From the NCBI GenBank assembly GCA_949751835.1, contig CATKHK010000064.1:124001-188000 (forward strand): 64,000 nucleotides of DNA, in the 5' to 3' direction. Below the pieces are notes generated by a model. That model was given only the letters and a program-made list of their open reading frames with translations. It was not told where the DNA came from and searched no databases. The DNA is from Blepharisma japonicum (taxonomy: Eukaryota > Ciliophora > Heterotrichea > Heterotrichida > Blepharismidae). Shown piece by piece: positions 32,725 to 45,822 of the stretch (position 1 is its first letter; each line of letters begins with the position of its first letter). The position numbers and the translations under genes are program-made.

Positions 32725-34864
32725 ATGAGTAAAACCAAAATTGAAAACTGAGAATTAAAAGAGTTTTCCCATCCTTTAAACAAGCCGTTTACTCCTAGGA
32801 AGTCCTTTGAAGGGCCTGTTATGCAAAGAAGATGCAGTGACGGAAGCTGCCTCATTATTTTTTTGGCTTGCAATCTTGGTCTTGCGGCAATTATAATTTA
32901 CAGTATTTTTTATTTAAGGCTTGTACGCAGGAAATCAGAAGTTATTAACTGCTCCTTATGACTTTAGGGCTAGTTTGTGCGGAGAAGGACATGTATCTAA
33001 AGAAAGTTATGGATTTTTTATTAATCCTTTAGAAACAACAAATGTCGTTGTATGCTTAAGCGGATGCCCCGCTTACACTGTTGAATATGGAGTTTGCTTG
33101 TATGATACAGATTTATCAATAGACATAAATCAATGCTTTTGAACTTATCCTTCAAAGCCATATAAAAATAAATACTGTATACCTGCAGAAAAAGACAAGA
33201 GAGAAAAAGTTTATGAGTTCATTGATGATAGAAATATTGAGAACTGAGCAGGGGACATAGTCAGATCTTGAGACCTGCTACTTTTAAGTGGCATTTTCAC
33301 AAGTATTTTAGGAACCCTTTGATTAATAATCTTCAAAGTGAAGTTGGGATTTTTGAGAGTTTTGATATATCTAAATTTAGCTTTATCTTTTCTAGTAATT
33401 GCAGGACTCTCTTATGAAATCTATAAAGAAGGAGATCGAGAAGAAGATCGATTGTGTGAAAATAAAGGTCCTTGTGTAATGGAAAATTGCACTTTTGATC
33501 ACTTAAATAGCTGGAGAATATCCTCCTATATTGTAGGTATTTGTGGGCTTTTTCTATGGTTTTTTAATTGATTTTGCATAGACAGTAGAAGTGCATGGAA
33601 TTTATTGAAATTTGGAAATTTATCACTGGTGAAGCAAATAATTCCTCTGCTGATACCTTTTTTTGGATCCATTTTTGCTCTAATCATTTTTGGAGCAATT
33701 TGAATTTTAGTGACATTTGGTCTTAGCTTAGCTGATTATGAAATTATAGATGAAAATTTAGTTATTGGTGGCCAAGTAAAAGAAATTACCTATAATCCAT
33801 ATATAAGGCTCGCAACTCTTAGTGGATTATTAGTCTGTTTTTGATGGCTGAGTTTTATATGTCACTTAATTCAAATGCTTGCAAATGGAATCGCGTGCTT
33901 TCATTATTTTTCTTACGAAAAAAATAAATCAATGATTTTTGCAGCATTAAAATTAATTTTTACTTACCATTTGGGAACTATTTGCTATTCTTCTTTTCTT
34001 CTGCCAATTATTTACTTCCCCAGAAGTGCATTGAGCAGCTTTAAAAGAAACTTAAAGGCGAGTGAAAATTGTTTATCAAATTTTTGCATCTCTATTTTTT
34101 TTCCTATGTTTGCTTGCCTTGAATTTTGACTAAAATATTATACAGAGATGTTTTTCTCTTTCCAAATTATATGAGGAAGCGATTTTATGAGTTCTTCAAA
34201 ACAATCATATTTCTTAAATAAGAGAAATAAAGGTCGCCAAGATTCAATGATGCTAGGTCTAAGCAAGCTAACATTTCAAATACAAATGAACTTATTCTTA
34301 ATTCCACCAATTTTAGTTATACTTTGAATCCATTATATGGATGAAACAATAAATGGAGAATATACAAGGTATATTGGATCGATTGTTTTTCCTATTTCTT
34401 TTGGATTCTTAATTGGAGGATTTATTAGCCAATTATATGGAGGTTTTATTAGTGGCATTGCTAATGGTACCATAATAAGCTATTTATGTGAATTTGAAAT
34501 GATTGCTCCAGAAGATCGATTATGCCCAACAGAATTTGCCCAAATAATTGGCAACTTTGAATTATCAGAGCTAGATAAAACAAAAATTGATAGTTCTCCA
34601 ATTAAACTTGTTGGAAAGGAAGCAAGTATGGATGAGAATGATCTCATTAACGAAATAGGTGATTTCCAGAAAAGAAATAACGACAGAGACCTTGAAAATA
34701 TTTTAAGTTTTGCCGATCTCAGGCAAAGCGTCACGTTGAATGAGCCAAAAAGAGATATGGAAATCGTTGAAGATTTAGAAGAGGATTATAAGCCAGTTTT
34801 TACAGAAAGGAAAAAGAATGTTGATTTTGAGCACTTCTCTCAAAATCTAATTTTTAGACAATAA
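32725..34864 (+). CDS. Choline transporter-like protein (SLC44/CTL family)
   Basis: A 707-residue membrane protein after removing a 16-nt intron at 32903-32918. The family N-terminus is clear: CSDGSCLIIFLACNLGLAA (first helix), then LYAGNQKLLTAPYDFRASLC, corresponding to the CTL block that leads into the Cys-rich extracellular loop (LSGCPAYTVEYGVCLYD). About nine further helices follow, with GNLSLVKQI and AALKLIFTYHLGTICYSSFL, close to the CTL signature region, and YTEMFFSFQIIWGSDFMSSS. The C-terminal 150 residues are cytosolic and acidic. At least eight TGA codons are Trp. Family members move choline or related organic cations; the substrate here is not established by sequence. ATG 32725 chosen as the only in-frame start before the first helix. 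Confidence 0.85.
32903..32918 (+). other. 16-nt intron in CTL gene
   Basis: GTATTTTTTATTTAAG, A at position 10. Removal joins AIIIY to SLYAGNQ, matching the family. Confidence 0.88.
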
Positions 34865-35425
34865 TTTTATTTTTAATATTCTTCACTAGAGTTTCATTTC
34901 ATAATAGTAACCTGAATTTGCCTCTAAAGCCTAATAGAAAAATCTAATAAAATAAAATTTATTATGCTAAGCATCATTATTTTTAAAAAAAGCTGCAAGC
35001 AAATACCTTTGCTTCTTGACTGAAATTTAGCTCACAAAAGAGCAGATACCTTTAGATTACAACCAAAGCACGTGGCTAAAGATAAAAATCTTAATTTAAT
35101 CAAAAATTTTTATTCTTACTCAGAAATACCTTACAATAGCTCAATATCGAAGCAGGCCTGATTTAAATATCTGGTATCAAATGCAGAAGCTGACTTTATA
35201 AATCGATTTCACCGCATATAATATATAATTTTTAAATAATAAGAGACAATAGTTACTTGGCAGATGTCTGCCAGTGTAAATCAAAAGGTTTTATTTTGGT
35301 ATTCACAAATTAAAGAAATAATTTTTATGCATTATAATATTTAACAGCTTAGCTTTCTAAATATAAAATAAACTGGAATCTAATCAGCAATGACCTATTT
35401 ATAAAGTAATTAGACATTTGGAAAT
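34865..35425. other. Intergenic region containing one small open frame
   Basis: AT-rich spacer; see the separate entry for the 85-codon frame at 34964-35221. Nothing else is visible. Confidence 0.45.
34964..35221 (+). CDS. Possible small gene, 85 residues, unknown
   Basis: An ATG-to-TAA frame visible only with TGA as Trp. It reads MLSIIIFKKSCKQIPLLLDW, then AHKRADTFRLQPKHVAKDK and SISKQAWFKYLVSNAEADF, with balanced amino acid use unlike the Lys/Asn/Ile/Phe-rich frames of nearby noncoding DNA. No domain is recognised. It lies 100 bases after the CTL gene and 200 before the histidine kinase gene on the same strand. Chance cannot be excluded for a frame of this size. Confidence 0.3.
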
Positions 35426-37561
35426 ATGGTAAACCTAAAAAATCTCTGATGGGAAGAAGAAGTCAATGAAAAATACCAAATACTAAAGAAGTTTAATTTT
35501 ACTATAATTAGAGCGGTTATATTACTACATCTTTTTAACATTCTTTTTATCAAGGATTATGATTCCATGATCACATTTGCCCCATATAATTTGATTTCGG
35601 TGCTGCAAAATTTTTTTATTTGGCTTATGGAACAAAGAAGCATGAATATAAAATCGGCTGTTGCAATAATTATTTCAGAAGTCAATGGATTGATATGGTT
35701 CTCCATGTGAACTAAAGAAGTCGAGCAAATGAGGACTCTTCTAGCTACCCTTTCTTTTGCCTCAATAAATTTATATGAATGGCCATTTCTCGAGTCATTT
35801 TGGGCTCGAAATTTTATTTTACTCAAAAATTTGATCATGTTTAATTATATTGATCTAATGGAAGACAAAGAGTTCATATTCCCACCAATGACTTTTTTTT
35901 TGATCTTTCTTCTATGTGAAATGTGATATAGAAACATGAAAGAAAACTCATATGAAAAATTTCTATCCAGAAAGAATATTGAAAATGCTGAAAAACGGAT
36001 CGAGCTCATTTTTAAACTTTTTCCGGATGGAATCTTAATAATCTCTGAAAGCAACGAAATTTTATTTTCTAATGAAAATATAGTGAAATTGCTAAATTGC
36101 AGCTTAACTGATGTAATGAATGTTATATCATCAATTGATTATTGTGAAGGAAAAAAATATTCAAATTTATCAATCTCGAACAAATTGATTGATGATATAA
36201 ATTCAGTTAGAGATTTGCAAATAAATGAAGAGAAGCTTCTTGGAATATGCGAAAAAAATAATAATTACTTAGAATGAAAAAGCCAAAAAGTGTTATGAAA
36301 CGATAATGAGGCAATTTTATTGACTTTGAGAAATGTCAGCAATATAATTCAACTCGAAAAATCAATATCAGACAACAATTTTAAAACTATAATTTTGAGA
36401 TCTGTTTCACATGAATTAAGAACTCCTTTAAACTCGATCGCAACTTTGGTTGATTCCTTAAAAGAAGAGCCTGAGATCAAGAAAAATAAAATCTGGACCG
36501 AGAAATTAAGTATTGCTATGGTTTCTTCCGAGCTTCTTTTGAGTCTTATCAATGACTTACTTGACTATTCTAAAATTTTAGCTGGAGTGTTTTCTATTCA
36601 AAAATCAAATATTTTATTGAGTGATGTGATTAGTAGTGCAACTCAATTAATCAAACTCCAGCTAGAAAAGAAAGGCTTAAAGCTATTTGTAAGAATAGAT
36701 CCTGAGCTGCCAGCTTATATTTGTACTGACGCACTACGATGTAGCCAAATCCTCCTAAATTTGTTGAGCAATGCGCTAAAATTTACTATGGCAGGCCATA
36801 TCGAGTTGATTTGTGTTGGGTGTGCGAACGGAAAAATGAAAGTAATTGTTCAAGATACTGGGATTGGGATGAAGGAAAATAAATTGAAAGATTTATTTAA
36901 AGAATTTAGCACTCATAGCAAGAGTTTAAATCCGTCTGGTTGTGGACTTGGACTGTTTATATCTAATATAATTGCTAAAGAACTGGGATCAAAGTGCATT
37001 GAAGTTGAATCAAGATATAAGCATGGGTCATCATTTAGTTTTACAATTGATATCTCTAAAGAAACTATTTGAAATGAAGAAGCTTTAAGTGAAAATATTG
37101 ACAAGGATATGGAAGAGGATTACGCTCCAATAAAAATCAAAGATTTCAATTCAATCAAAAGCCAAAACTATCCTAATGTATTAATTGTTGATGATAATGA
37201 ATTTAATCGCATTGCGCTTGGATCAATTCTTTCCAGCAATAATATATCATACCATGAAGCCTGTACTGGAAGCCAGGCTGTTGAATTTGTAAAGATGATG
37301 GATAGCCGTAAAAGATCTTATAAATTGGTGATTATGGATGGGAGTATGCCTGATCTCAATGGCTGAGAAGCAGCCACAATAATTCAGGAGTTGCACTCTC
37401 AGGGAAATATTGTAAATATACCCATAATAATTGGATATACTGCTTTTACCTCTGGACAAGATGTAAAGGCATGTCTGGATGCTGGAATGAAAGAATGCAT
37501 ACCAAAGCCATGCAATCCCAAGCAGCTCATCAGCAAAATATCGCATTATTTGCTACTATAA
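35426..37561 (+). CDS. Membrane-anchored hybrid histidine kinase with receiver domain
   Basis: A 711-residue two-component protein. After a short cytosolic leader there are several hydrophobic segments in residues 20-160 (for example IRAVILLHLFNILFI and MTFFLIFLLCEMWY). Residues about 185-295 look like a PAS-type sensor (FPDGILIISESNEILFSNEN). The dimerisation domain holds SVSHELRTPLNSI with phospho-acceptor His329. The ATPase domain has LLNLLSNALKFT (N box), VQDTGIGM (G1) and GCGLGLFIS (G2). A C-terminal receiver domain has LIVDDNEFNR, VIMDGSMPDLNGW with phospho-acceptor Asp638, and the conserved Lys in IPKPCNPKQL. All key residues are present. Four or so TGA codons are Trp; no intron. No phosphotransfer partner gene lies nearby. 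Confidence 0.93.
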
Positions 37562-38295
37562 ATTTATATATATGTTTATAACCTTTATTTACTAGTTGAT
37601 ATTTTAAGTAAATGATCTTGAAGAAATTAATATTTTATGTAATTATAATAATATTTATAAAATTATGCAGTATAGATATAAATATGTGCAATGATAAATT
37701 TAAACTACAAATAGCCTAAAGAAGTTTGTATCTTAAAAAGTGATAAGATTAAGTAAGCAGATATTATATTTTCATATATCATTTTTTTAAGTATGCATAA
37801 AAATTTTATATGCGAGATGGTCACATTAAAATCAGTCAATGATATTTTCGAATTACTAGTTTAATTATTAATAATTCAGCTTAAGAAAATATAATAAGTA
37901 TCACTAATAATTCAACAATATAAATCTTTAATCCCTATTTTAATCCCACATTAATAGATATTGTAAGCTAATGAGTTTGAAGAAAATAAAATTACATGCA
38001 ATCATAATAATATTTATAAATAGATATAAATATGTGCAATTATGAAATTAAACTATCCTAAATAAGCATGTATATCAAAAATGATAAGATTAAGTTTTAA
38101 ATTTTTGTACTCGTTAATATGCTTTTGAAAATTTTGATAAATTAGAAGATTTAACATAAAAGTCAGCCCATGATTGTTTTCTTCCTCTGCAATAAGTTAC
38201 TTTATTTAAAAAAGAAAATTTCTTAAGAATATATTTATTATTACATATTAAAATATATGATAGTTGAATTATTAATAATACAGGTTAAGAAGATA
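37562..38295. repeat. Intergenic region made of two diverged tandem copies of about 300 bases
   Basis: Copy 1 (about 37590-37900) and copy 2 (about 37945-38295) share matched blocks in the same order: TTGAAGAAA, TAATAATATTTATAAA, ATAGATATAAATATGTGCAA, ATGATAAGATTAAGT, and at the end ATTATTAATAAT followed by CAGCTTAAGAA or CAGGTTAAGAA. Copy 2 runs directly into the start codon of the giant surface-protein gene. The region is AT-rich and I see no open frame. It looks like a duplicated upstream region, perhaps left from a lost tandem gene copy. Confidence 0.65.
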
Positions 38296-41200
38296 ATGAA
38301 TTTAATATTTTGTTTGAAGATTATACTAGCACTATCGATTTCTAATTTATCATGCAACGAGAATTGATGCCCTTCAGATTGAGTAATTTTAATTCAGAGA
38401 GGAGATGGATCTTGTGACTTAGAATGCATGGCATCTTATTGCAATTTTGATTCTTCTACTTCCTATTCTTCACCTTTTTCCTTCAAAGAATCTGATTGCT
38501 ATGAAAATTGCATTTACGACCGTGGATGCCCTGAAGCATTTTTGGGTGATTCTATATGCAATTCTGAATGCAACAATTTAGAGTGTGGATTTGATTTAGG
38601 AGATTGTGGATATTGCGCGCAAGGATGTAATTATAATTTAGGCTATGATTATATGTTGGGAACTCACTGCTATAAAGAATGCAATAATTCAACTTGCTAC
38701 TATGGTGTTGGAATATGTAAAGAGTGTAATACGGGGTGCACCTCAGGGATACTCGGAAATAATAAGTGTGATTCTGCATGCAGAACAGCCAGCTGTAATT
38801 ATGATTTCGGAGATTGCTCTACTTCTTATTGCTCTGATAGTTGCTTTTTATGAATGATTGATGATGGAATCTGCCAACAAGAGTGCCATAACGAAAATTG
38901 CAATTGAGATGGCACTGATTGCGATTGTTCGCCAGGCTGCACAGAGGATTTATTAAAAAATTCTGAGTGTGATTCTGTATGCAATAACTCTGCATGCCTG
39001 TTTGACAATATGCTTTGCGGATACTGCGCGAGTCTGTGCTATAAAGATATGATTGGAAATGGATTTTGCAATCAAGAATGCTACAACAAGGCCTGCAATT
39101 GAGACGTAAAAGATTGTCAATGTGCAGAGACCTGCTATCATACTGAATGAGGCAAATGCTCTGAGGGCTGCATGGTACCTCAATGCTCATATGATACATA
39201 TAGCTCCGATTCATCACAAAGATGTACTAATGAGGAAGAGATTCTGCTATATGCCCATATGCAATTAATTAATAACGACTTAAATACAGTTCCAAGCCTA
39301 AATCATTGCAAGAAAGACACGAAGTGCAATACTACCAGCTTGCTAGATCCATCAGTTTGCTTGACTGAATGTGATAATGAATACTGCGCTTATTCTTGAA
39401 TAAACTGTGACCCAGAGAAGAGCTATCAGTGCTCTGACTCCAATTGCTTGAAATGCTATAGCAAATATCCTGGAGGGTGCTTTCAGTGTGATTATTCAAA
39501 AACTCATCAGTTTTTTGGTTACTGTTTAGAAGACTGTCCTTCTGGATATACTTCTCTTAATCTTTTCGATAAGCTTAATATGTGTATACCTGCTGAAGAT
39601 AAATCAAGCATGGGGTCTCCTGTTGAGTATTATGTGACTTCGATACAGACTGATGATGAAGTTGGAGGCATTGGGACACGTGAAAAACCCTTTCAATCTT
39701 TAGCGCTTGCTTTAGCAACAATAAACACCAAGGATTCAATTGTATACCTTTTGAATGATGGAGTCCATTATCTCACTCAACTCAATCAGAGTTATCCTAT
39801 ATACGTCACAACAGAAGATCCTACAAAGCCATTTAATTCCCAGCTCCAACGAGAAATATTAACAATTACAACTCTTAATAATGACTATGCATATCTAAAA
39901 CCAAAAGTCGATTGATCCATACTTACAATAGCAATGAATAATACCAGCTATCTTGATATAAGCAATGTAATTTTTGATGGGAATGAATGAGTTCACGGAG
40001 AGAATGACTGCCTAGATAATGCATGCTCTTATTGTCCTACTGTAACCTTGCAGTACGATGGAACTTACAAAGATGACCGAAATAACCCAATCTCAGATTT
40101 CACAAATTCAACCTATTGTAGCGATTTTCATAGCTGAAATTTATTTGAAATTACTCCTGGGGCACAGCTATTTTTAGAAAATGTAGCATTTGTCAATTGA
40201 AGACTGGAAGAGGCTTCACTAATTTCTAATATTGGAGGAGACCTCATTTTTACTAATGTCACATTTGATAATATTAGAACAGCTCCCAATCGAGAATCAT
40301 CTGTTATAATTTATGGGGATTGCGGGAGCAAGTATTATGACTGTGGAGATTTGGTGATTGATGGAGGCAAAGTGTCAAGGCTTAATAACGGGTTTGAGTA
40401 TTCCAATGATCATGTTTTCAGAGGATTTTTGCTGGCTTATAGGATAAGAAATATTGAATTGCATGGTATTGAGTTCACTGAAAATGCAGTATATGCTCCA
40501 GAAACCAATGTTAGTATATCTTCGCTGATTTACTTAGAAATTTTTAGACAAATTGACATTAAAAACTGCAACTTTACTTATAACTATGCGAAAAATGGGC
40601 TAATCTATGCCACTCCAACAAGTTTATTATTAAGGTCAGATGTAAATTCAAACAATGAAATAGAGGATTATTTGATAAATCATATATCTATCAAGAATAG
40701 TATCTTTAAAAACAATTATGCAGTATCAGTAGGCATTCTATCAGTGCGCTATCAAATTGAATTGCAAAATATATACTTTGACACAGTTAATATAGAGAAT
40801 AACGCAGTCGAAAGCGGCCCTATTATTTTTATTAATAATACAATAATAAGAGACTCGTATATTCATGGCGTGACATCTATCGTCACTACATCTAATGGCA
40901 AAAGATTGTCTGCATATCAAAAATACCGGACATTCCTTTGAGCACACGTCAACTTCATTAACAATTTTTCAGGGAGTTCTGGGATGTTTGACATAACCAA
41001 GCTTGTCAACATGCGTTTTGATAATCTCACAATGAATTCAAATGGAAGCTCTGATTTAAAAGCTGAAGATGCTAATACTATTCTTTTCAGCTATTGAAGT
41101 AATGATAGTAACATATACTTAAAACAATATATTCCTACAAGCACTTTTGATTGCAGCTCATTAGCTTACCTTGGCACTGCTACAAATATCAGCATAATCA

Positions 41201-44200
41201 ATTCTCATTTAGAAAATAATTACTGCAAGGCTTCACTTCCTACAATTTACATATATTCTACCAATATTATATTTATAAATGCAACAATATTTGATGGCAA
41301 CTATGGATCATCGACTGACTTACCTACTAATTTACTAATTGATGGAGGAAATGATACTTCAATTGATTATTCAGATTTTATAAACAATAGAAATAATGAA
41401 TTAGAATTAGGATATGGATCCATTTATATAAAGGGTCTTAATCATTCTGTTTCAATATCCAATACAAATTTTAAAAATAACTATGCAGTAAATGGAGCAA
41501 TTGCATTTAGTGGAAAATCAATAATATTTTTAAAATGTGATTTTGAAGCCAACCAATCCCCAACAGATGGAGCAGGTATGTATATTTGACAAGTTTATCA
41601 AGGCACAATGACTATTAGCATTAGCGAATGCACATTTACTCAAAATGAGGCAAACCTGGGATCTGGAGGAGCAATTTTTCTAAAGAATGCTGGAGTATCC
41701 TCTAATCTTATATCCTTCTCCGTTATAGATTCTACCTTTACTAAAAACAATGCAAATTATGGATCGGGACTATATATTTCCAATAGTGTAAAGTTGTATG
41801 GATATGCAAAAATCACGCTTTGTAAATTTACTGAGAACTATGTTCATAACTCAGGAGTGGTAGCTGTTTTGTTTAAAGCTGGAATTTTAGAAATGTCTCA
41901 ATGCACTTTTAGTTTCAATGTTGGGAGATTAGGCTCTGCAATTTATGCAGAGCATGCTGATGATTCAGTTTTAGCTGCTTCAAAAGTTCTTATTGATAGC
42001 TCTAATTTTAGAGAAAATAAAGGGAAGGCTGTGATTTTCCTATCAAACTCAGATGTCTTTTCTTATATTAAAACAAGCTATTGCAACTTCACTTCAAATA
42101 GTGGAGCAGCCATCCATTTAGATTATGATCAGTGATTTGACCAAAATTCAACCTTTGAACTGAATATAGGAGAAGAAGGAGGAGGATTGAAAATGTTGGA
42201 TAGCTCCTCAGCAAGCTGTGAAAATACTGCATTCATTGAAAACATATCCAGCGGCAATGGAGGAGGGGTATCATCAGGCTCAAAGTCACAATTCAGCTGT
42301 GTTTCTTGCTATTTTATGAGCAATCAGGCAAATTATTCTGGAGGTGCCATATACAATGAACAGAGCTCGATTCTTAATATATCCTATACAGTTTTTCATA
42401 AAAATCAATGTGGTGACAAAGGGTCAGCCATTTATTTGTTGGGCTCAACATCGCCAACTTCAAATATCTCTCACTGTGGCTTTATAGAAAACTACTCAAG
42501 CAATCAAGCTGCAATTGCTTTGCTGGATTCCTCGATCAGCATTGGTTTCTCTGCCTTTTCCCGCAATCTTGCGAATTCAATCACTCCTGGGATTCTTTTG
42601 ACTTTGTCCAATGCAACAATATATTCCTCTACTTTTTTCAACCAAACTGGTCAACAAGGAAGCTTCATTTATGCTACAACACAAAGTTCGGCTGATATTT
42701 ATAATTCTACCTTTGAAAATGGTACAAGTTCTAGCTCAGCCGGAGCAATTTTTTCGATCTCAAGCACTGTTTTAATCAATAAGAGCAAGTTCCAAAATAA
42801 CTCTGCAAGTGGTGGCGGAGGAGGAGTAATTTTATCATATTCCAGTAGCGTCTTACAAGTAAATGATAGCTCATTTGTGAACTCTTACTGCACAGATAAA
42901 GGAGGGATCATAACTGCATATGAAGGAGATTTGACAATAGAAAACTGTGATTGCGAAAACTATAAGGATGGAGCAATTGCCGCAGATAAAATGCACTCAG
43001 TGTACCTTAAAAACTCAACATTCTATAAGGGAGAAGGCACTCTTGGAGGAGCCTTATTTTGCACATCCTGCAGCATCGTAGAAATTTCTGATTCTTCATT
43101 TGTTGAAAATCATGCATCTACTGGAGGAGCTTTATATTTATACACTACTGGTGAGAATAAAATTTCAAAACCATATATTATAATGAAATCTATATTCACA
43201 AAAAATAAATCAGCATTGGGCGGCGGGATTTATACCGATAATATAAGTCTAAATGTATCATTATCTACATTCAGCCAGAATAGAGCAGAATCAGATACTT
43301 CTGTCACAAGCTCAATTCCTACGTCGGGAAACGGAGGAGCAATAGATATGGCTTGCTCAGATTTGACAAGTTGTGTATTTAACATAACAAGTTGTAATTT
43401 CACTGAAAACGTTGCTACTTCAAATGGTGGGGCAATAAATTGGGAAGACTGCATGCCTTTTTCAGAGGGCAATTGATTCTCGAGCAACGAAGCACAATAT
43501 GCACCAGAAATTGCATCATATGCAGTGCAACTTATAGCTCTGGATAAAGATGGCAATGCTGCTGATTCAAATAGAGTTTTAAGTGATATAGCTCTTAAAG
43601 ACGTAGCATCAGGGCAAATAGTAGTTCAAAGTCTAATTTTGGCTCTAGTTGATTATTATAAAAATAAGATCACAACCGATAATATAAGTACTGCAGAACT
43701 ATTGACTGAAAAATCAACTACAATAGCCCTTTCTGGTACAACCAAAGTTACAGCTTCGAAAGGAGTATTCTATTTCTCTGAATTTATTGTGTCTTCAGAG
43801 CCAGGATCAGAAGTTTCTATCAAAGTTTCTACAAATGGTATTGACGAGTCCAACACAAAAAAGCTCTCTCCAGATATCGAGTTTGTAACAAGTCTTGAGA
43901 TTAATATCGCATTAAGAGAATGTGAAATAGGGGAGGCAACTGTAGGAGTGACTTGCAAAGTGTGTGAAGCAAATTATTATAGCTTAAATCCGAATAATAC
44001 CCAATGTTTGCCTTGCCCTTCCTCAGCAATTTGTTATGGAAATTATACAATGGTCCCAGAATCAGGACACTGAAGATCAAATAATATGTCAACCAAATTC
44101 TGGGAATGCCCATTGAGCTCAGCTTGTATTGGCTCTCCATCACCTCCTAATATTTCATTAACGGGGTTGTGTGATATTGGATACGAAGGCAATATGTGCC

Positions 44201-45675
44201 AAGGGTGTTCAGCAGGTTATTCACGTGTAGGAAAAAATTCATGTGGGAAATGTCCTGATGATGTAGCAAATTCTTTTCGAGTAATAGGAATGTTTATCCT
44301 TGTTGTCATTGTAGCAGGAATTATGGTTAGAGAAACTCGAAAGAGTGCATACGTGCCCAAATCTATGCAATCAATATATATAAAAATTTTTGTTAATTAT
44401 TTGCAATTGGTAATGCTAATGAGTACATTTGATTTATCATGACCAAGTATTGTACTTGAAATTTTTGCAGCACAAAATAATGCTGGGTCAGTTAGCGATC
44501 AAATTTTTTCTTTTGATTGTTTCCTAGATTCAGGAAATGGGCAAAGTGATATCTATTTTAAAAAGTTGATAATTATGGCAGCTGTGCCAATTTTTATTGG
44601 ATTTTGTTCATTATTATTTTGAGGAATACTAGCCTGATATAGGCATGATAGGAGCTCTTTTAATAACGATTTAATATCGACAATAGTGATTTTATTGTTC
44701 CTTTTCCACCCAAATTTAGTCAAAACCATGTTTTCAGTATTCAGCTGTAGAGAAATCGACAACGGAGAATATTGGCTTGTTGATAATTTAAATATAAGAT
44801 GCTGGGATCAAAGACACATTTTTTACTCTATCCTTGTAGTTGTGCCTGCAATTATAATTTGGGGCATAGGAATCCCTACCGTTTCTTTATTCTTTTTATA
44901 TAAAAGCCGAAGGCAACTGGATTCTATTAGTGTTAGGCTCCGATTTGGATTTTTATTTAATGGATATAAATTAAGAAGCTACTACTGGGAATTCATTATA
45001 CTATATCGGAAGATCCTTATTGTCTGCTGTTCAGTGTTCTTGGCAAATTTTTCTACAAATATTCAAGCCCTTACAGTGATGGCTTTAATACTTTTCTGCA
45101 TCTATATCCATAATAAAGCAAAACCTTACAATGGCGAAATTCTGAATAAAATGGAAGCTAGATCGCTATTAGTTGCTGGAACAACAATTTATTGTGGCCT
45201 TTACTATCTAACAAATGATTTAGACCCTCCTTCAAAGCTATTATTTTTTTTTATTATCTTAGGAGTCAACATATACTTTCTCTACTACTGGCTAAATAAG
45301 ATGTTTGGGGTTGGCTTAGAAATTCTGGGCCAGCTAATCCCATATTTTAGAAGGAAATGCTCAAAAAAAGTGATGGATGGATTTGACGACAGACTCTTTG
45401 GAGACTCAGAATTGAGGCATGTTCGAATTAGAGAGGGCGAAAAAATATTTTCTATTGTTCCTGGAGAAGCTATCCTACCTAGTCCTGCCGTTGAGCCTGA
45501 ATTGATAGATTTACTTAATATGAATATAAAAGAGTTATTTTTGCAAAAAGCTAGAGACAACATTGAAGAATCAAATAAAAGAAAAGTGTCATTTTATAAT
45601 GATGAAATACAGCAAGATGCAGGAAATATATCAGAATCTGACACAACTACTAGGGAAACTAAATTAAATTCTTAA
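38296..45675 (+). CDS. Giant surface protein: LNR repeats, Pmp-like beta-helix, C-terminal multi-span membrane module
   Basis: A 2,459-residue protein in one frame with many TGA codons read as Trp and no intron. Order of parts: signal peptide (1-20, FCLKIILALSISNLS); Cys-rich repeats of Notch/LNR type at about 20-300 (CNSECNNLECGFDLGDC and similar, at least seven); a further Cys-rich piece; a right-handed beta-helix at about 440-1730. Its rungs carry FxxN and GGA(I/L/V) motifs (FTQNEANLGSGGAIF, FMSNQANYSGGAIY, FVENHASTGGALY), the pattern of chlamydial polymorphic membrane proteins. Then a short Cys-rich stalk (CKVCEANYYSLNPNNTQCLP) and about eight membrane helices at 1990-2330, ending in a cytosolic tail. 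The last module resembles that of the receptor at 54216. Likely an adhesin or sensor; ligand unknown. Confidence 0.85.
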
Positions 45676-45822
45676 AATTATGGCATAATTTACTATATAC
45701 TCTAGAAGCTTATTAAAATTCCAAATATATTTATTAAGCTTCACTATTTTATCACAGAGGGATTAAAAATAATGTTATTAATATTAGCCGAAGCCATGAG
45801 TATTGGGAATTCAGCTTGGATT

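Noticed and set aside
38552-39217. Overlapping minus-strand frames under the LNR region
   Set aside because: Shadows of the Cys-rich plus-strand repeats; the plus frame is supported by repeat structure.
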